Source of the DNA: Desulfovibrio sp. | Lineage (GTDB): Bacteria; Desulfobacterota; Desulfovibrionia; Desulfovibrionales; Desulfovibrionaceae | NCBI RefSeq assembly: GCF_034006445.1 | Contig: NZ_JAVESS010000020.1 | Coordinates: 1 to 49,981, forward strand | DNA length: 49,981 nt | Reading direction: 5' to 3' | Shown here: one piece after another, positions 9,298 through 16,375 of the stretch | How positions within the stretch are numbered: the first letter of the stretch is position 1 | Layout: each line of letters starts with the position of its first letter | The notes under the pieces: generated by a model | The model's database searches: none | What the model was told of the DNA's origin: nothing | What the model saw: the letters and a program-made list of their open reading frames with translations, nothing else | Made by a program: the position numbers and the translations under genes

Positions 9298-10401
9298 ATG
9301 AGTTTTACCTTTATCAAACACGACACCAATATTGACTTCATTGGCAAGCGCTTCTGGGTTTACGGCGCCTCTGCCGTGCTTATCCTCATCGGCATTATTT
9401 CCGCCGTATGGGGCAACGGCCTCAAGATGGGCATCGACTTCGCGGGCGGCGTCATCGTGCAGGTGCAGTTTCAGGAGCCAGTGGCCGACGAAGCCCTGAA
9501 AAAAGGTCTGGATACTCCGGCCCTGCCCGGCATCACCACCCAGCGCTTCGGCGAGGGCGGACGTGACTATCTGCTGCGCTTCAGCAGCGCTGAAAACGCC
9601 GATGCCACGCATTTGCGCACCACGGTGATGGACTCGCTGGCGGCTACCTTTCCCGGCAATACCGCTGAAATCGTACGCCTTGAAATCGTCGGCCCCAAGG
9701 TGGGCGCAGACCTGACCAACAAGGCCCTCAGTGCGCTGTACTACGCCATTCTGCTCATCGCGGTGTATATCTCCGGCCGTTTTGAACAGCGCTGGATGGC
9801 TGGCGCCATCATGGCGGCTGCCCTTTGGGGCGGTATTTACGTGGCCGGGCTTACGGGCCTTGGCATGGGCTGGCTTGTGATGCTGGCTCTGGGCATAACC
9901 ATGGTCGTATGCTTTGTGCTGCGGCTCAACTTCGCACTAGGAGCCGTGGTAGGGCTCCTGCACGACGTTGCCATAACCGTGGGCCTGCTCTCGTTGATGA
10001 ATGTCGAAATCGACCTCAACGTCATGGCGGCCCTGATGACCTTGGTGGGCTTTTCGCTCAATGACACCATCATCATCTATGACCGCCTGCGCGAAAATCT
10101 GCGGGCAACGCCTAACCTCGACATGGCGCACCTGATCAACAAGAGCGTCAACCAGACCCTTTCGCGCACCATCCTGACCAGCGGCACGACCCTGTTGTCG
10201 ACCCTGGCCCTGTTCTTCCTCGGCGGCGGCGTCATTCACGATTTTGCCCTTACCATGCTTATGGGCGTGGTCATTGGCACGGCCTCCTCCATCTATGTTT
10301 CTTCCGCCATCCTGCTGGCCCTGGGCGATACGGACTTTTACGTCCGCCTTGTGCAGAAAAAAGACCAGTACGAAAGGCCCGGCGAACACGGCGTGGTGTA
10401 A
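9298..10401 (+). CDS. secF: protein translocase subunit SecF
   Basis: SecF is the partner of SecD. This 367-aa protein has the family N-terminus with a membrane helix (about 20-38), GIDFAGGVIVQV at the start of the periplasmic domain, and a five-helix C-terminal bundle with SLNDTIIIYDRLREN. The ATG at 9298 follows GGGAGG with 5-7 bases of spacing and begins 17 bases after the secD stop. A terminator hairpin follows at 10441-10462. Confidence 0.95.
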   Translation: MSFTFIKHDTNIDFIGKRFWVYGASAVLILIGIISAVWGNGLKMGIDFAGGVIVQVQFQEPVADEALKKGLDTPALPGITTQRFGEGGRDYLLRFSSAENADATHLRTTVMDSLAATFPGNTAEIVRLEIVGPKVGADLTNKALSALYYAILLIAVYISGRFEQRWMAGAIMAAALWGGIYVAGLTGLGMGWLVMLALGITMVVCFVLRLNFALGAVVGLLHDVAITVGLLSLMNVEIDLNVMAALMTLVGFSLNDTIIIYDRLRENLRATPNLDMAHLINKSVNQTLSRTILTSGTTLLSTLALFFLGGGVIHDFALTMLMGVVIGTASSIYVSSAILLALGDTDFYVRLVQKKDQYERPGEHGVV

Positions 10402-10440
10402 GCCCGCATTCGCAAAAGGCTTTTGATCGACAGACAGAAT

Positions 10441-10462
10441 CCCCGCACCATCTGGTGCGGGG
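10441..10462 (+). terminator. hairpin terminator after secF
   Basis: CCCCGCACC and GGTGCGGGG form a 9-bp stem around a 4-base loop. The sequence after it is ATTTCGCGTTTT, a weak T tract. Confidence 0.55.
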
Positions 10463-10504
10463 ATTTCGCGTTTTCTGTGGCTGCGGGGATGGCGCTGTGA
10501 AATG

Positions 10505-10720
10505 TTTTGTGGGGGAGGGACCCTCTTTTGACCAGATTACCTTTGAAATGTTTCACATTTCAAAGGTGTCATTCTGCCGAAAATGCGATTTGCGGCAGAA
10601 TCCACGCCACGTTGTGGCGCGCTGCACGGTCGTGCAGCGTTAGTGCGTATAACTTTTGAAAAAAGTTATACGCACTACAAAAGGGTCTCCTCCCCCACGC
10701 CCCCACCCCCTAAAATTTTT
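10505..10720 (-). repeat. G-rich hairpin repeat (family D), split by an inserted family A element
   Basis: The left half at 10505-10530 reads TTTTGTGGGGGAGGGACCCT and on to CTTTTG. The right half at 10678-10720 resumes with CAAAAGGGTCTCCTCCCCC. Together they match the intact copies at 20150-20219 and 27901-27970 (reverse strand of those). The 147-bp insert lies exactly at the loop between TTTTG and CAAAA. Confidence 0.75.
10531..10677 (-). repeat. five-hairpin repeat element (family A), copy 1
   Basis: Read on the minus strand, the element consists of consecutive stem-loops. The first is a 15-bp stem starting GTGCGTATAAC, then GCTGCAC/GTGCAGC, GCGCCAC/GTGGCGT, ATTCTGCCG/CGGCAGAAT and CTTTGAAATG/CATTTCAAAG. 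The same order appears at 14230-14379 and 49214-49366. Stem bases differ between copies while pairing is kept. Confidence 0.75.
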
Positions 10721-10903
10721 ATTGAGCTTGATTGCGTGAGCCAGAGGCAGCACCTTTCCACACAGATAAAGGGCGAACTTGCCCGGGATGGCAACCGAAG
10801 AGGCAGGCGGCACGCTGGCGCACCGGCAGATCAATGATTGGCCGGGCCGTCACGACAGCGCAGTTTATAGAATAATGCGACACACATCCCGCAGAGAGTG
10901 GGG

Positions 10904-11030
10904 AGGATTACGCAGTGCACCAGGTAGAGCGCCTACTGGCAGAGCAGTTGAGGGATTAAGCAGTACACCCGCAGAGCGCATATTGGCAGAGTGTGCAGAG
11001 GATTGGCAGTACACTCGGTAGAACGGCGTA
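10904..11030 (+). repeat. three degenerate direct repeats of about 48 bp
   Basis: Each unit starts GGATT, continues with GCAGT.CAC, AGAGCGC and TGGCAGAG, and differs at many positions. The third unit is cut short. No coding potential was seen. Confidence 0.45.
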
Positions 11031-11106
11031 CGTCAGTGTTGTATCAGGCAACGGTGCACATGATAGAGCAGCACGCGAGAATGCGGAAGGGCGCACAAAA
11101 AAGGCG

Positions 11107-11138
11107 CAAAAAAAAGGCCGCAACTGCTTGCGGCCTTG
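11107..11138 (-). terminator. Rho-independent terminator of the RRM gene
   Basis: On the minus strand, AAGGCCGCAAG and TTGCGGCCTT form a strong stem followed by eight Ts. It lies about 25 bases after the stop codon. Confidence 0.9.
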
Positions 11139-11160
11139 AATCGTCAGCTAGCGGCTGGAA

Positions 11161-11427
11161 CTACCAGCGGCGGGGAGCGGGACGCTTCTCTTCAGCCTGA
11201 TTGACGCGCAGGGCGCGGCCTTCAAATTCCACACCGTTAAGGGCGGAAATGGCGTTACGAGCGTCGTCTTCATTCATTTCCACAAAGCCAAAGCCACGGG
11301 CGCGGCCGGTTTCGCGGTCAGAGATGAGCTTAACGGAAAGAGCTTCGCCATGAGCGGAAAAGAGATCACGGACGCTGTCTTCGGTAGCGGACCAGGGCAG
11401 GTTGCCCACGTAGATTGAGATAGCCAT
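11161..11427 (-). CDS. RRM-type RNA-binding protein
   Basis: This 88-aa protein is a single RNA recognition motif. RNP2 is IYVGNLPW near residues 4-11, and RNP1 is RGFGFVEM near 44-51. A short basic tail (EEKRPAPRRW) follows. Such proteins bind single-stranded RNA; related cyanobacterial Rbp proteins are often cold-induced. The ATG at 11425-11427 follows GGAG with 8 bases of spacing. A strong promoter lies at 11530-11558, giving a leader of about 95 bases, and a strong terminator follows, so the gene is a single transcription unit. Confidence 0.92.
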   Translation of the reverse strand: MAISIYVGNLPWSATEDSVRDLFSAHGEALSVKLISDRETGRARGFGFVEMNEDDARNAISALNGVEFEGRALRVNQAEEKRPAPRRW

Positions 11428-11529
11428 TTGAGACTCCATTTTTGTTGTTCTGGGTGCAGACTTTCCGCTGGAAGCCTTACCCACGTAAGTCTCTGGCAAA
11501 AAAAAATACTGGACCCAATCAGTGAAAGC

Positions 11530-11558
11530 ACTCTACGAGGGTCGGAAAAGACTGTCAA
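11530..11558 (-). promoter_or_regulatory. sigma70-type promoter of the RRM gene
   Basis: The -35 box is a perfect TTGACA (11553-11558) and the -10 box is TAGAGT (11530-11535), 17 bases apart. The leader down to the start codon is about 95 bases and contains a run of nine Ts. Confidence 0.75.
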
Positions 11559-11647
11559 GAGAAATGCGCGGGATGCAACTCTGAAAAAGTTGATAAAATT
11601 CGTGCCTGCCATAACGCGGGGCCGTAAAACCCGCAATTTTGTAGGGC

Positions 11648-12493
11648 TTACTCCTTGTATGCCTCAATAGTCAGGCTCACTACAAAATCTGCAAGTTTTT
11701 CGCCGTGGGGCAGATTTTTTGCAATTTCTGCGTACAGTGGGTCATTCCAATCCTGCATGCTTTGCACATAGCCGGGATTGGAGCGCAGTGTAAAACGGGA
11801 AAATCCGGTTTTTTCCACAATGGCTCTGGTCTGCTCGACCAGAATGGCCCCGCCCACGCACCCCACCAGGGCCTCGGCCATTTGCCGGATATTTTCCGGC
11901 AGCGGCCTGAGAAGGGCAAGGTCTGACACCGCCGCCTTGCCGCCGGGCTTCAGGACGCGAAAAATCTCACGCCACACCTGCTCCTTGTCGGGCGAGAGAT
12001 TGATGACGCAGTTGGACAAAACCACATCAACGCTGCTGTCGGCCACAGGCAGGTGTTCGATTTCTCCCAGGCGGAACTCCACATTATCAAGTCCGGTGAG
12101 CTGACTGTACGACGCGATGTTTTTTCGCGCCTTGTCGAGCATTTCTGGCGTCATGTCCACGCCGATGACGTGCCCTGTTGCGGTCACCTTTTCACCAGCC
12201 TGAAACGCGTCAAATCCGCCGCCGCTGCCAAGGTCAATAACCGTTTGTCCGGGCATGAGCGCGGCCATGGCAACAGGGTTGCCACACGAAAGACCCATAT
12301 TGGCGCCTTCAGGCAAACGGGCAAGGGTTGCGGCATCATAGCCCAGCGTTTGCGCCAGTCTGGCGGGGTCGGCGGCATTGCTGCGCTGGCCGCAACAGCA
12401 CGAGCGCTGCTGACCCGAAGCTATGGCCGCATAGCCGGAACGGACGGTTTCCCTGACCTGCTGGCCATCTGCGGGAGTGCTTGAGATCTTCAT
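11648..12493 (-). CDS. arsM: arsenite S-adenosylmethionine methyltransferase ArsM
   Basis: ArsM methylates arsenite using SAM, giving methylated and partly volatile arsenicals. This 281-aa protein has the N-terminal SCCCG cysteines (C32-C34), C70 in GANMGLSCGNP, the SAM-binding motif VIDLGSGGGFD (85-95), and the SNCVINL cysteine that completes the arsenic site. The start is the ATG at 12491-12493. It follows arsR by 55 bases, and a second ArsR-like inverted repeat lies in that gap (near 12500-12530). The pair forms an arsenic-response unit. No arsB/acr3 or arsC is present in the window. Confidence 0.93.
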   Translation of the reverse strand: MKISSTPADGQQVRETVRSGYAAIASGQQRSCCCGQRSNAADPARLAQTLGYDAATLARLPEGANMGLSCGNPVAMAALMPGQTVIDLGSGGGFDAFQAGEKVTATGHVIGVDMTPEMLDKARKNIASYSQLTGLDNVEFRLGEIEHLPVADSSVDVVLSNCVINLSPDKEQVWREIFRVLKPGGKAAVSDLALLRPLPENIRQMAEALVGCVGGAILVEQTRAIVEKTGFSRFTLRSNPGYVQSMQDWNDPLYAEIAKNLPHGEKLADFVVSLTIEAYKE

Positions 12494-12548
12494 GCTTGTG
12501 CCTTTTATTTTAATATTTCACATACTGTTGAACTGTTATGGTAAAAAA

Positions 12549-12908
12549 TTACCTGCAGCAGCGCTCAGGCAGCACCGCAGCCGCCACCGTGCTTTGCGCC
12601 CGGAAGCGCTCGCACTGTTCCGGGTGGCCTGCACAGCACTCTTCCGTAAGATAGGCGATGGTTTCCAGCATCAGTGGGATGTTGGCCCGGTAGCGCAAAA
12701 AGCGCCCCTCTTTTTCCACCGTTATAAGGCCAGCGTGCAAAAGCCCCTTGAGGTGGAAGGAAAGATTGGTTCCGGGGAGTTGCAGATGTTTGGCAATTTC
12801 ACCAGCCACAAGCCCCTCGGGAGCATAACGCACAAGCAAGCGAAAAAGTTGCAGGCGTACAGGCGAAGAAAGGGCTTCAAAAAGAGTGCTGGCGCGGGTG
12901 ACTTCCAT
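12549..12908 (-). CDS. arsR: ArsR-family transcriptional repressor
   Basis: This 119-aa winged-helix protein starts MEVTRASTLFEALSSPVRL, then has the recognition-helix region HLQLPGTNLSFHLKGLLHAGLI and the wing EKEGRFLRYRA. The classical ELCVCDL metal site of E. coli-type ArsR is absent. Instead the C-terminus has cysteine clusters (EECCAGHPEQC and PERCC) that probably bind arsenite. The gene lies just upstream of arsM on the same strand. The promoter at 12915-12943 places the transcription start at or within a base or two of the ATG, so the message may be leaderless. Confidence 0.9.
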   Translation of the reverse strand: MEVTRASTLFEALSSPVRLQLFRLLVRYAPEGLVAGEIAKHLQLPGTNLSFHLKGLLHAGLITVEKEGRFLRYRANIPLMLETIAYLTEECCAGHPEQCERFRAQSTVAAAVLPERCCR

Positions 12909-12914
12909 GGGGCA

Positions 12915-12943
12915 ATATTTCAACAAGTTTTGAAGTGTGTCAA
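12915..12943 (-). promoter_or_regulatory. arsR promoter with overlapping ArsR-type operator
   Basis: The -35 box is TTGACA (12938-12943) and the -10 box AAATAT (12915-12920), 17 bases apart. The spacer contains the inverted repeat TTCAA-6-TTGAA, typical of ArsR operators, so the repressor would block polymerase. The gap between arsR and arsM carries a similar TTCAACAGTATGTGAAATAT sequence. Confidence 0.7.
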
Positions 12944-12973
12944 GGGGTGTGCGCCTGGGGGTATTTGCGCGGT

Positions 12974-13149
12974 TCCACATTTGCGCGGATCCACATGGGA
13001 GCTACTTCATGTGGGTTCGGCTTCACATGGGAGCGGCTCCACATGGGAGCTACTTCATGTGGGTTCGGCTTTACATGGGTGCTGCTTCATGTGGGAGCGG
13101 CTCCACATGGGAGCGACTTCATGTGGGTTCGGCTTCACATGGGAGCGGT
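12974..13149 (+). repeat. 16-bp tandem repeat array, about 11 units
   Basis: Units such as CCACATGGGAGCTACT, TCATGTGGGTTCGGCT and TCACATGGGAGCGGCT follow each other without gaps. Many neighbours are partly inverted (CACATGGG beside CATGTGGG), so the array can also form small hairpins. It lies between the arsR promoter and the 3' end of the PAP2 gene. No coding role is likely because 16 is not a multiple of three. Confidence 0.85.
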
Positions 13150-13196
13150 TGTTTCCAACAGTTGCGTGATCTGCGCGCCACTGCAGTCTGTTTTTG

Positions 13197-13724
13197 TCAT
13201 TGTGCCCATTGTCTGCGCAAACGAAAGCAGCAGTGAACGGCGGCCGCAGCGGCAAAGGCGGTAACAAGCGCGCCCAGCATATCCAATGGGTAATGCACGC
13301 CAAGGTATATTCGCGCCCAGGCCGTCGCAAGGCCCAGCAACAGGAGCGCTATGCCTGAAGCCCGCTCCTTGGGGCAAAAGAGCAGGGCAGCCGCCAATGA
13401 AAACATGAACGTGCCGTGAAAGCTGGGGAAGGATGCCGTGGGCGCGTGTTCGATGAAGGTGCGCCCAAGGTCAATAACAAAGGGCCGGGGGTTAAAATGC
13501 AGCGTTCTTATGGCATAGGCCGCGGCCATGGCCAGGGTCACCGTGAACACGAGACGCAGGGCGAAGGCTTTCTCGGATTTTCGCCGTACCAGTATGTAGA
13601 GCGCCATGAGCATGGCGAAAGCTATGGGCAGTTCAGCCAGAAGGCGGGCAGTGGCGAGAAGAAAGAGAGGTGAAGATTCGTCGGCGTTGAGCGCCAGAAA
13701 AATTTCGTGATTCAGAGACTGCAT
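13197..13724 (-). CDS. PAP2-family membrane phosphatase (possible undecaprenyl-diphosphatase)
   Basis: This 175-aa protein has about five membrane helices and the three PAP2 acid-phosphatase motifs: NPRPF, SFPSFHGT, and ARIYLGVHYPLD, where the usual Ser of motif 3 is Ala. BcrC-type members dephosphorylate undecaprenyl diphosphate on the outer face of the inner membrane and recycle the lipid carrier; others act on lipid phosphates. The N-terminus MQSLNHEIFLALN resembles BcrC/YbjG. An upstream ATG at 13794-13796 would add 24 polar residues and is less likely. Confidence 0.8.
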   Translation of the reverse strand: MQSLNHEIFLALNADESSPLFLLATARLLAELPIAFAMLMALYILVRRKSEKAFALRLVFTVTLAMAAAYAIRTLHFNPRPFVIDLGRTFIEHAPTASFPSFHGTFMFSLAAALLFCPKERASGIALLLLGLATAWARIYLGVHYPLDMLGALVTAFAAAAAVHCCFRLRRQWAQ

Positions 13725-13848
13725 GACTGTTCTTTCGCTGAGGTGCTTGATGTGGAAGGCCGCCTGAGTGCGGTTTTTCCGGTTCGACCGGGACATGTTG
13801 CTGCCAATGTCAGGGCTGCAGCGGTATTTGGAGCGTGCGCCCCTTTTT

Positions 13849-13996
13849 AGAGCAATGTAATTTTTAAATTGCTCTGACGGCTGCGTGAACAGACGTTCGC
13901 TACGGAGGCGTAAGCGCAGTTTATCTGCGCGGTTAAACGCCGAAGTAAGCGTGCCTTAAACTTTGAGTATGTATATTCTCAAAGTTGATCTGCTCT
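13849..13996 (+). repeat. structured repeat (family B), copy 1
   Basis: It begins AGAGCAATGTAA with a hairpin closing at TTGCTCT, continues through the core GGAGGCGTAAGCGCAG and a CTTTGAG/CTCAAAG hairpin, and ends GATCTGCTCTA. The outer ends TAGAGCA and TGCTCTA are inverted repeats. Related copies are at 31004-31152 (inverted) and 49511-49657. Confidence 0.65.
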
Positions 13997-14066
13997 AAAG
14001 CCAAGATGCTTCAAATGCAAAGTCCGCCAAGGCGTGTTGCGCCTCAGCGGACTCTACTGATTGTCT

Positions 14067-14142
14067 TGGTGGGCCCACCAGGATTCGAACCTGGGACAGG
14101 CCGGTTATGAGCCGGAGGCTCTACCAACTGAGCTATAGGCCC
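14067..14142 (-). tRNA. tRNA with CAU anticodon (Met elongator, or Ile2)
   Basis: This 76-base gene folds as a full cloverleaf. The acceptor pairs GGGCCTA with TGGGCCC, the D arm is GCTC/GAGC, the anticodon loop is CTCATAA on a CCGG stem, and the T arm is CCAGG-TTCGAAT-CCTGG. The CCA end is encoded. The CAU anticodon fits elongator tRNA-Met or an Ile tRNA modified by TilS. The initiator is excluded because C-G pairing starts at position 1. I favour Met on overall resemblance but cannot exclude Ile2. Confidence 0.93.
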
Positions 14143-14153
14143 CAAGGAGTGGA

Positions 14154-14182
14154 ACTATAGACGCAAGTTGTGTGACGGTCAA
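14154..14182 (-). promoter_or_regulatory. promoter of the CAU tRNA gene
   Basis: The -35 box TTGACC (14177-14182) and -10 box TATAGT (14154-14159) are 17 bases apart. Transcription would start 4-6 bases before the tRNA. Confidence 0.7.
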
Positions 14183-14229
14183 GTCAACAAGGCAGAACAG
14201 CCGGATTTTCATAACATTGCCGAAGAACT

Positions 14230-14379
14230 AGAGCATTTTAACTTTGAAAAAGTGTGAATGCTCTAACGCTGTACGAAAGTACAGCGCGCCACAACGTGGC
14301 GTGGATTCAGCCGAAAATCGCATTTTTCGGCTGAATGAAACTTTGAAATGTGAAGCATTTCAAAGTTAATCTGATCTAG
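14230..14379 (+). repeat. five-hairpin repeat element (family A), copy 2
   Basis: The order is AGAGCATT...AATGCTCT, GCTGTAC/GTACAGC, GCGCCAC/GTGGCGT, ATTCAGCCG/CGGCTGAAT and CTTTGAAATG/CATTTCAAAG, ending TTAATCTGATCTAGA. Against copy 1, stem 2 changes a C-G pair to T-A and stem 4 changes T-A to A-T, so pairing is kept. Confidence 0.75.
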
Positions 14380-14420
14380 AGCAGACGGACTTTGAAATGC
14401 TTCACGTTTCCAGGTCGCCA

Positions 14421-15584
14421 CTACATGGCGTGGTTGGTTTCAAGCAGGGATATCTGCTCGTCCATGGCTTTTTTCAGCGGCAGGGGCAGGCCCATGATGT
14501 CCACATTGAGAAAGCCCCGCACGATGGTGGATGCCGCTTCATCTTCATCCAGGCCGCGTGCCATGAGATACTCAATTTCTTCCTGGGCGATCTTGCCGAC
14601 GGCTGCTTCGTGGGACAGTTCCACGCCGTCCTGGTTGCTGTCGAGCTCGGGTATGGCGTGGATGCGCCCCCCGCCCAGGATGAGGCCCTTGCATTCGAGG
14701 TGGCCTCTGGCGGGCGCGGCGGAAGCGCCGATGAAGCCCCGGTTGATGATGGTGCCGCCCGTTGTGAGGGTGCGCGAGATGATCTCGCCGCGCGTGTCGG
14801 GGGCGTTGAGTTCGATGCGGTTGCCGCTGTCCACGTAGGAGCCTGTGGGAGCAACGATGACCGAGTTGAAGCGGGCCACCGCGCCCTGACCTTGCAGTTT
14901 CATGGTGGGGTACATCTGCAAATCGGCCACAGGCTTGAGCAGGATGTAATTGTTCTGAAACTCGCCCCCGGCCTCCACAATGCCCGCAGAACGGGGGCGC
15001 ACCGTGGTGCTTGTGCCCCAGTTGTGGATCATAGTGAAGGTGAGCTTGCCGCCTTTTTCCACATAGTATTCGGTAATGCCGAGGTGGGCGGTGTCATTGG
15101 CGTCGTGGGCCGTGGCGCAGCCGCCAAGGATATGCAGCTCCGCGCCTTCTTCAACAATCACGATATTGTGGATGCTCTGACCCGAGCTGTGCCCCTTGAT
15201 GAACATACAGGACTGCACCGGCTGGCTGATTTTGGCCCCTTTGCGGGCACGGACAAAATAGCCGCCATTGCAGTGTTCGCGCGTGAGCCGGGTGAATTCG
15301 TCCTTGTCGGGATCAAGCAGCTTCCAGAAATACTGGGGCAGCCCGTCGAATTTTTTAAGCGCTGTACGGATGTCCATAAGGTCAAGACCTTCATGATTGG
15401 TCTGGCAATGGACGCCCGCATGGTTGAGTTGCATGAACGCGCCGCTGACGGAGCGGTCGTTGACGTCAATGCCTGCCAGAACAAGGCGTTCCTTGTCTTC
15501 AGCGGGCAGGCTGGCGAGGTCTTCGATGGGGGCGGCATTTTCGTTGCCGCTGAAGCTGTATCGGGAAAGATTGACATTGCTCAT
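14421..15584 (-). CDS. sufB: SufB/SufD-type Fe-S cluster assembly scaffold (SmsB-like)
   Basis: This 387-aa protein is a short SufB/SufD family member with the beta-helix core. Family-like segments are EEGAELHILGGCATAHDAND and the C-terminal HEAAVGKIAQEEIEYLMARGL. With SufC it forms the complex that builds iron-sulfur clusters in the cytoplasm. Only one SufB/D gene and one SufC gene are here, the two-gene arrangement described as the minimal or Sms system, with no sufS or sufU alongside. Its ATG overlaps the sufC stop (ATGA), so translation is coupled. Confidence 0.9.
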   Translation of the reverse strand: MSNVNLSRYSFSGNENAAPIEDLASLPAEDKERLVLAGIDVNDRSVSGAFMQLNHAGVHCQTNHEGLDLMDIRTALKKFDGLPQYFWKLLDPDKDEFTRLTREHCNGGYFVRARKGAKISQPVQSCMFIKGHSSGQSIHNIVIVEEGAELHILGGCATAHDANDTAHLGITEYYVEKGGKLTFTMIHNWGTSTTVRPRSAGIVEAGGEFQNNYILLKPVADLQMYPTMKLQGQGAVARFNSVIVAPTGSYVDSGNRIELNAPDTRGEIISRTLTTGGTIINRGFIGASAAPARGHLECKGLILGGGRIHAIPELDSNQDGVELSHEAAVGKIAQEEIEYLMARGLDEDEAASTIVRGFLNVDIMGLPLPLKKAMDEQISLLETNHAM

Positions 15585-16375
15585 TTGAGGGGAGCCTCCG
15601 CAATTTGACCAAACGTGTCGCCAGCCAGGCAGCGCAGGCACTCCTGGTAGCCGTGCTTGGCAATGTGCTCCAGAATTTCACGCGGCCCGGCTTCACAGCA
15701 CAGTTTGCCATTGTACATGACCTGACCCCTGTGCGCGTTGACGTATTCCAGAATATGCCCGGTGTGGGTAATGATAAGGCCGCTTGTGCAGCGCTTTTGC
15801 TCACGCTGCCGCAGCGTGGCGCAACATCGTTCCGGCGTGCCGTCAAGCAGGCTGCGCACGGTCTGGCCCACAAGGGTCATGTTCTCAAGGTCCACGCCCG
15901 ATTCCGGCTCGTCGAAAAGCAGCAGGTCGGGCTGCTGGGCCATGAGTTGCAGGAGCTCAGACCGTTTGATCTCGCCGCCTGAAAACCCCGCGTTGACGTC
16001 GCGCTCCAGAAATTTGTCAAAGTGGACTTTGCGGGCCATGGCCAAAATATCCATCTTTCGTCCGCGTCCGCACAGTTCCACCAGTTTGCCCGTGGGCAGC
16101 CCGTGGATGGTGGGCGGCCGCTGAAAGGACATGCCAAGGCCAAGGCGCGCCCGCTCGTACATGGGGGCATGGGTTATGTCCGTACCCTTGAAAATAATCT
16201 GCCCCCGGGTGACTTCATAGCCTGAAACGCCCATGAGCGTCATAAGCAGGGTTGTTTTGCCGGAACCGTTGGGGCCAAAGAGTATGAATGTTTCGCCGGG
16301 TTTTATGTGGAGGTCTATGCCCTTGAGCACGGGAGTACCCTTGACCTCCACATGCAGGTCATTGATTTCAAGCAT
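15581..16375 (-). CDS. sufC: SufC-type ABC ATPase for Fe-S cluster assembly (SmsC-like)
   Basis: This is a cytosolic ABC ATPase that drives shape changes in the SufB scaffold. It has Walker A GPNGSGKTT (about 36-44), the signature FSGGEIKR, Walker B LLLFDEPESGVD, and the switch THTGH. A Cys-rich stretch PERCCATLRQREQKRC lies between Walker B and the switch histidine, and the C-terminus has ECLRC; neither is typical of E. coli SufC. I chose the ATG at 16373-16375 with GGAG before it; the ATG at 16396 is in frame but has a weaker site. It overlaps the upstream small gene. Confidence 0.9.
   Translation of the reverse strand: MLEINDLHVEVKGTPVLKGIDLHIKPGETFILFGPNGSGKTTLLMTLMGVSGYEVTRGQIIFKGTDITHAPMYERARLGLGMSFQRPPTIHGLPTGKLVELCGRGRKMDILAMARKVHFDKFLERDVNAGFSGGEIKRSELLQLMAQQPDLLLFDEPESGVDLENMTLVGQTVRSLLDGTPERCCATLRQREQKRCTSGLIITHTGHILEYVNAHRGQVMYNGKLCCEAGPREILEHIAKHGYQECLRCLAGDTFGQIAEAPLK

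Larger units (their letters stand above)
10402..11160. other. repeat-rich intergenic region after secF
   Basis: The only gene-like features are repeats: a G-rich hairpin element split in two (10505-10530 and 10678-10720), the five-hairpin element inside it (10531-10677), and three degenerate direct repeats of about 48 bp starting GGATT.GCAGT.CAC (10904-11030). No protein-coding gene is supported. Confidence 0.6.
13725..14420. other. intergenic region holding a tRNA and two structured repeats
   Basis: The contents are a family B repeat (13849-13996), the CAU tRNA (14067-14142) with its promoter, and a family A repeat (14230-14379). A fragment near 14380-14412 resembles the end of family A (GGACTTTGAAATGCTTCACG). 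No protein gene was seen. Confidence 0.6.

Noticed and set aside
12974..13149. The 16-bp array as a CRISPR
   Set aside because: The units are contiguous with no unique spacers, and no cas genes are present.
12935..13264. Open frames reading MGATSCGFGFTW-type repeats across the 16-bp array
   Set aside because: The period is not a multiple of three, so all three frames are open and repetitive; no ribosome binding site or neighbour supports a gene.
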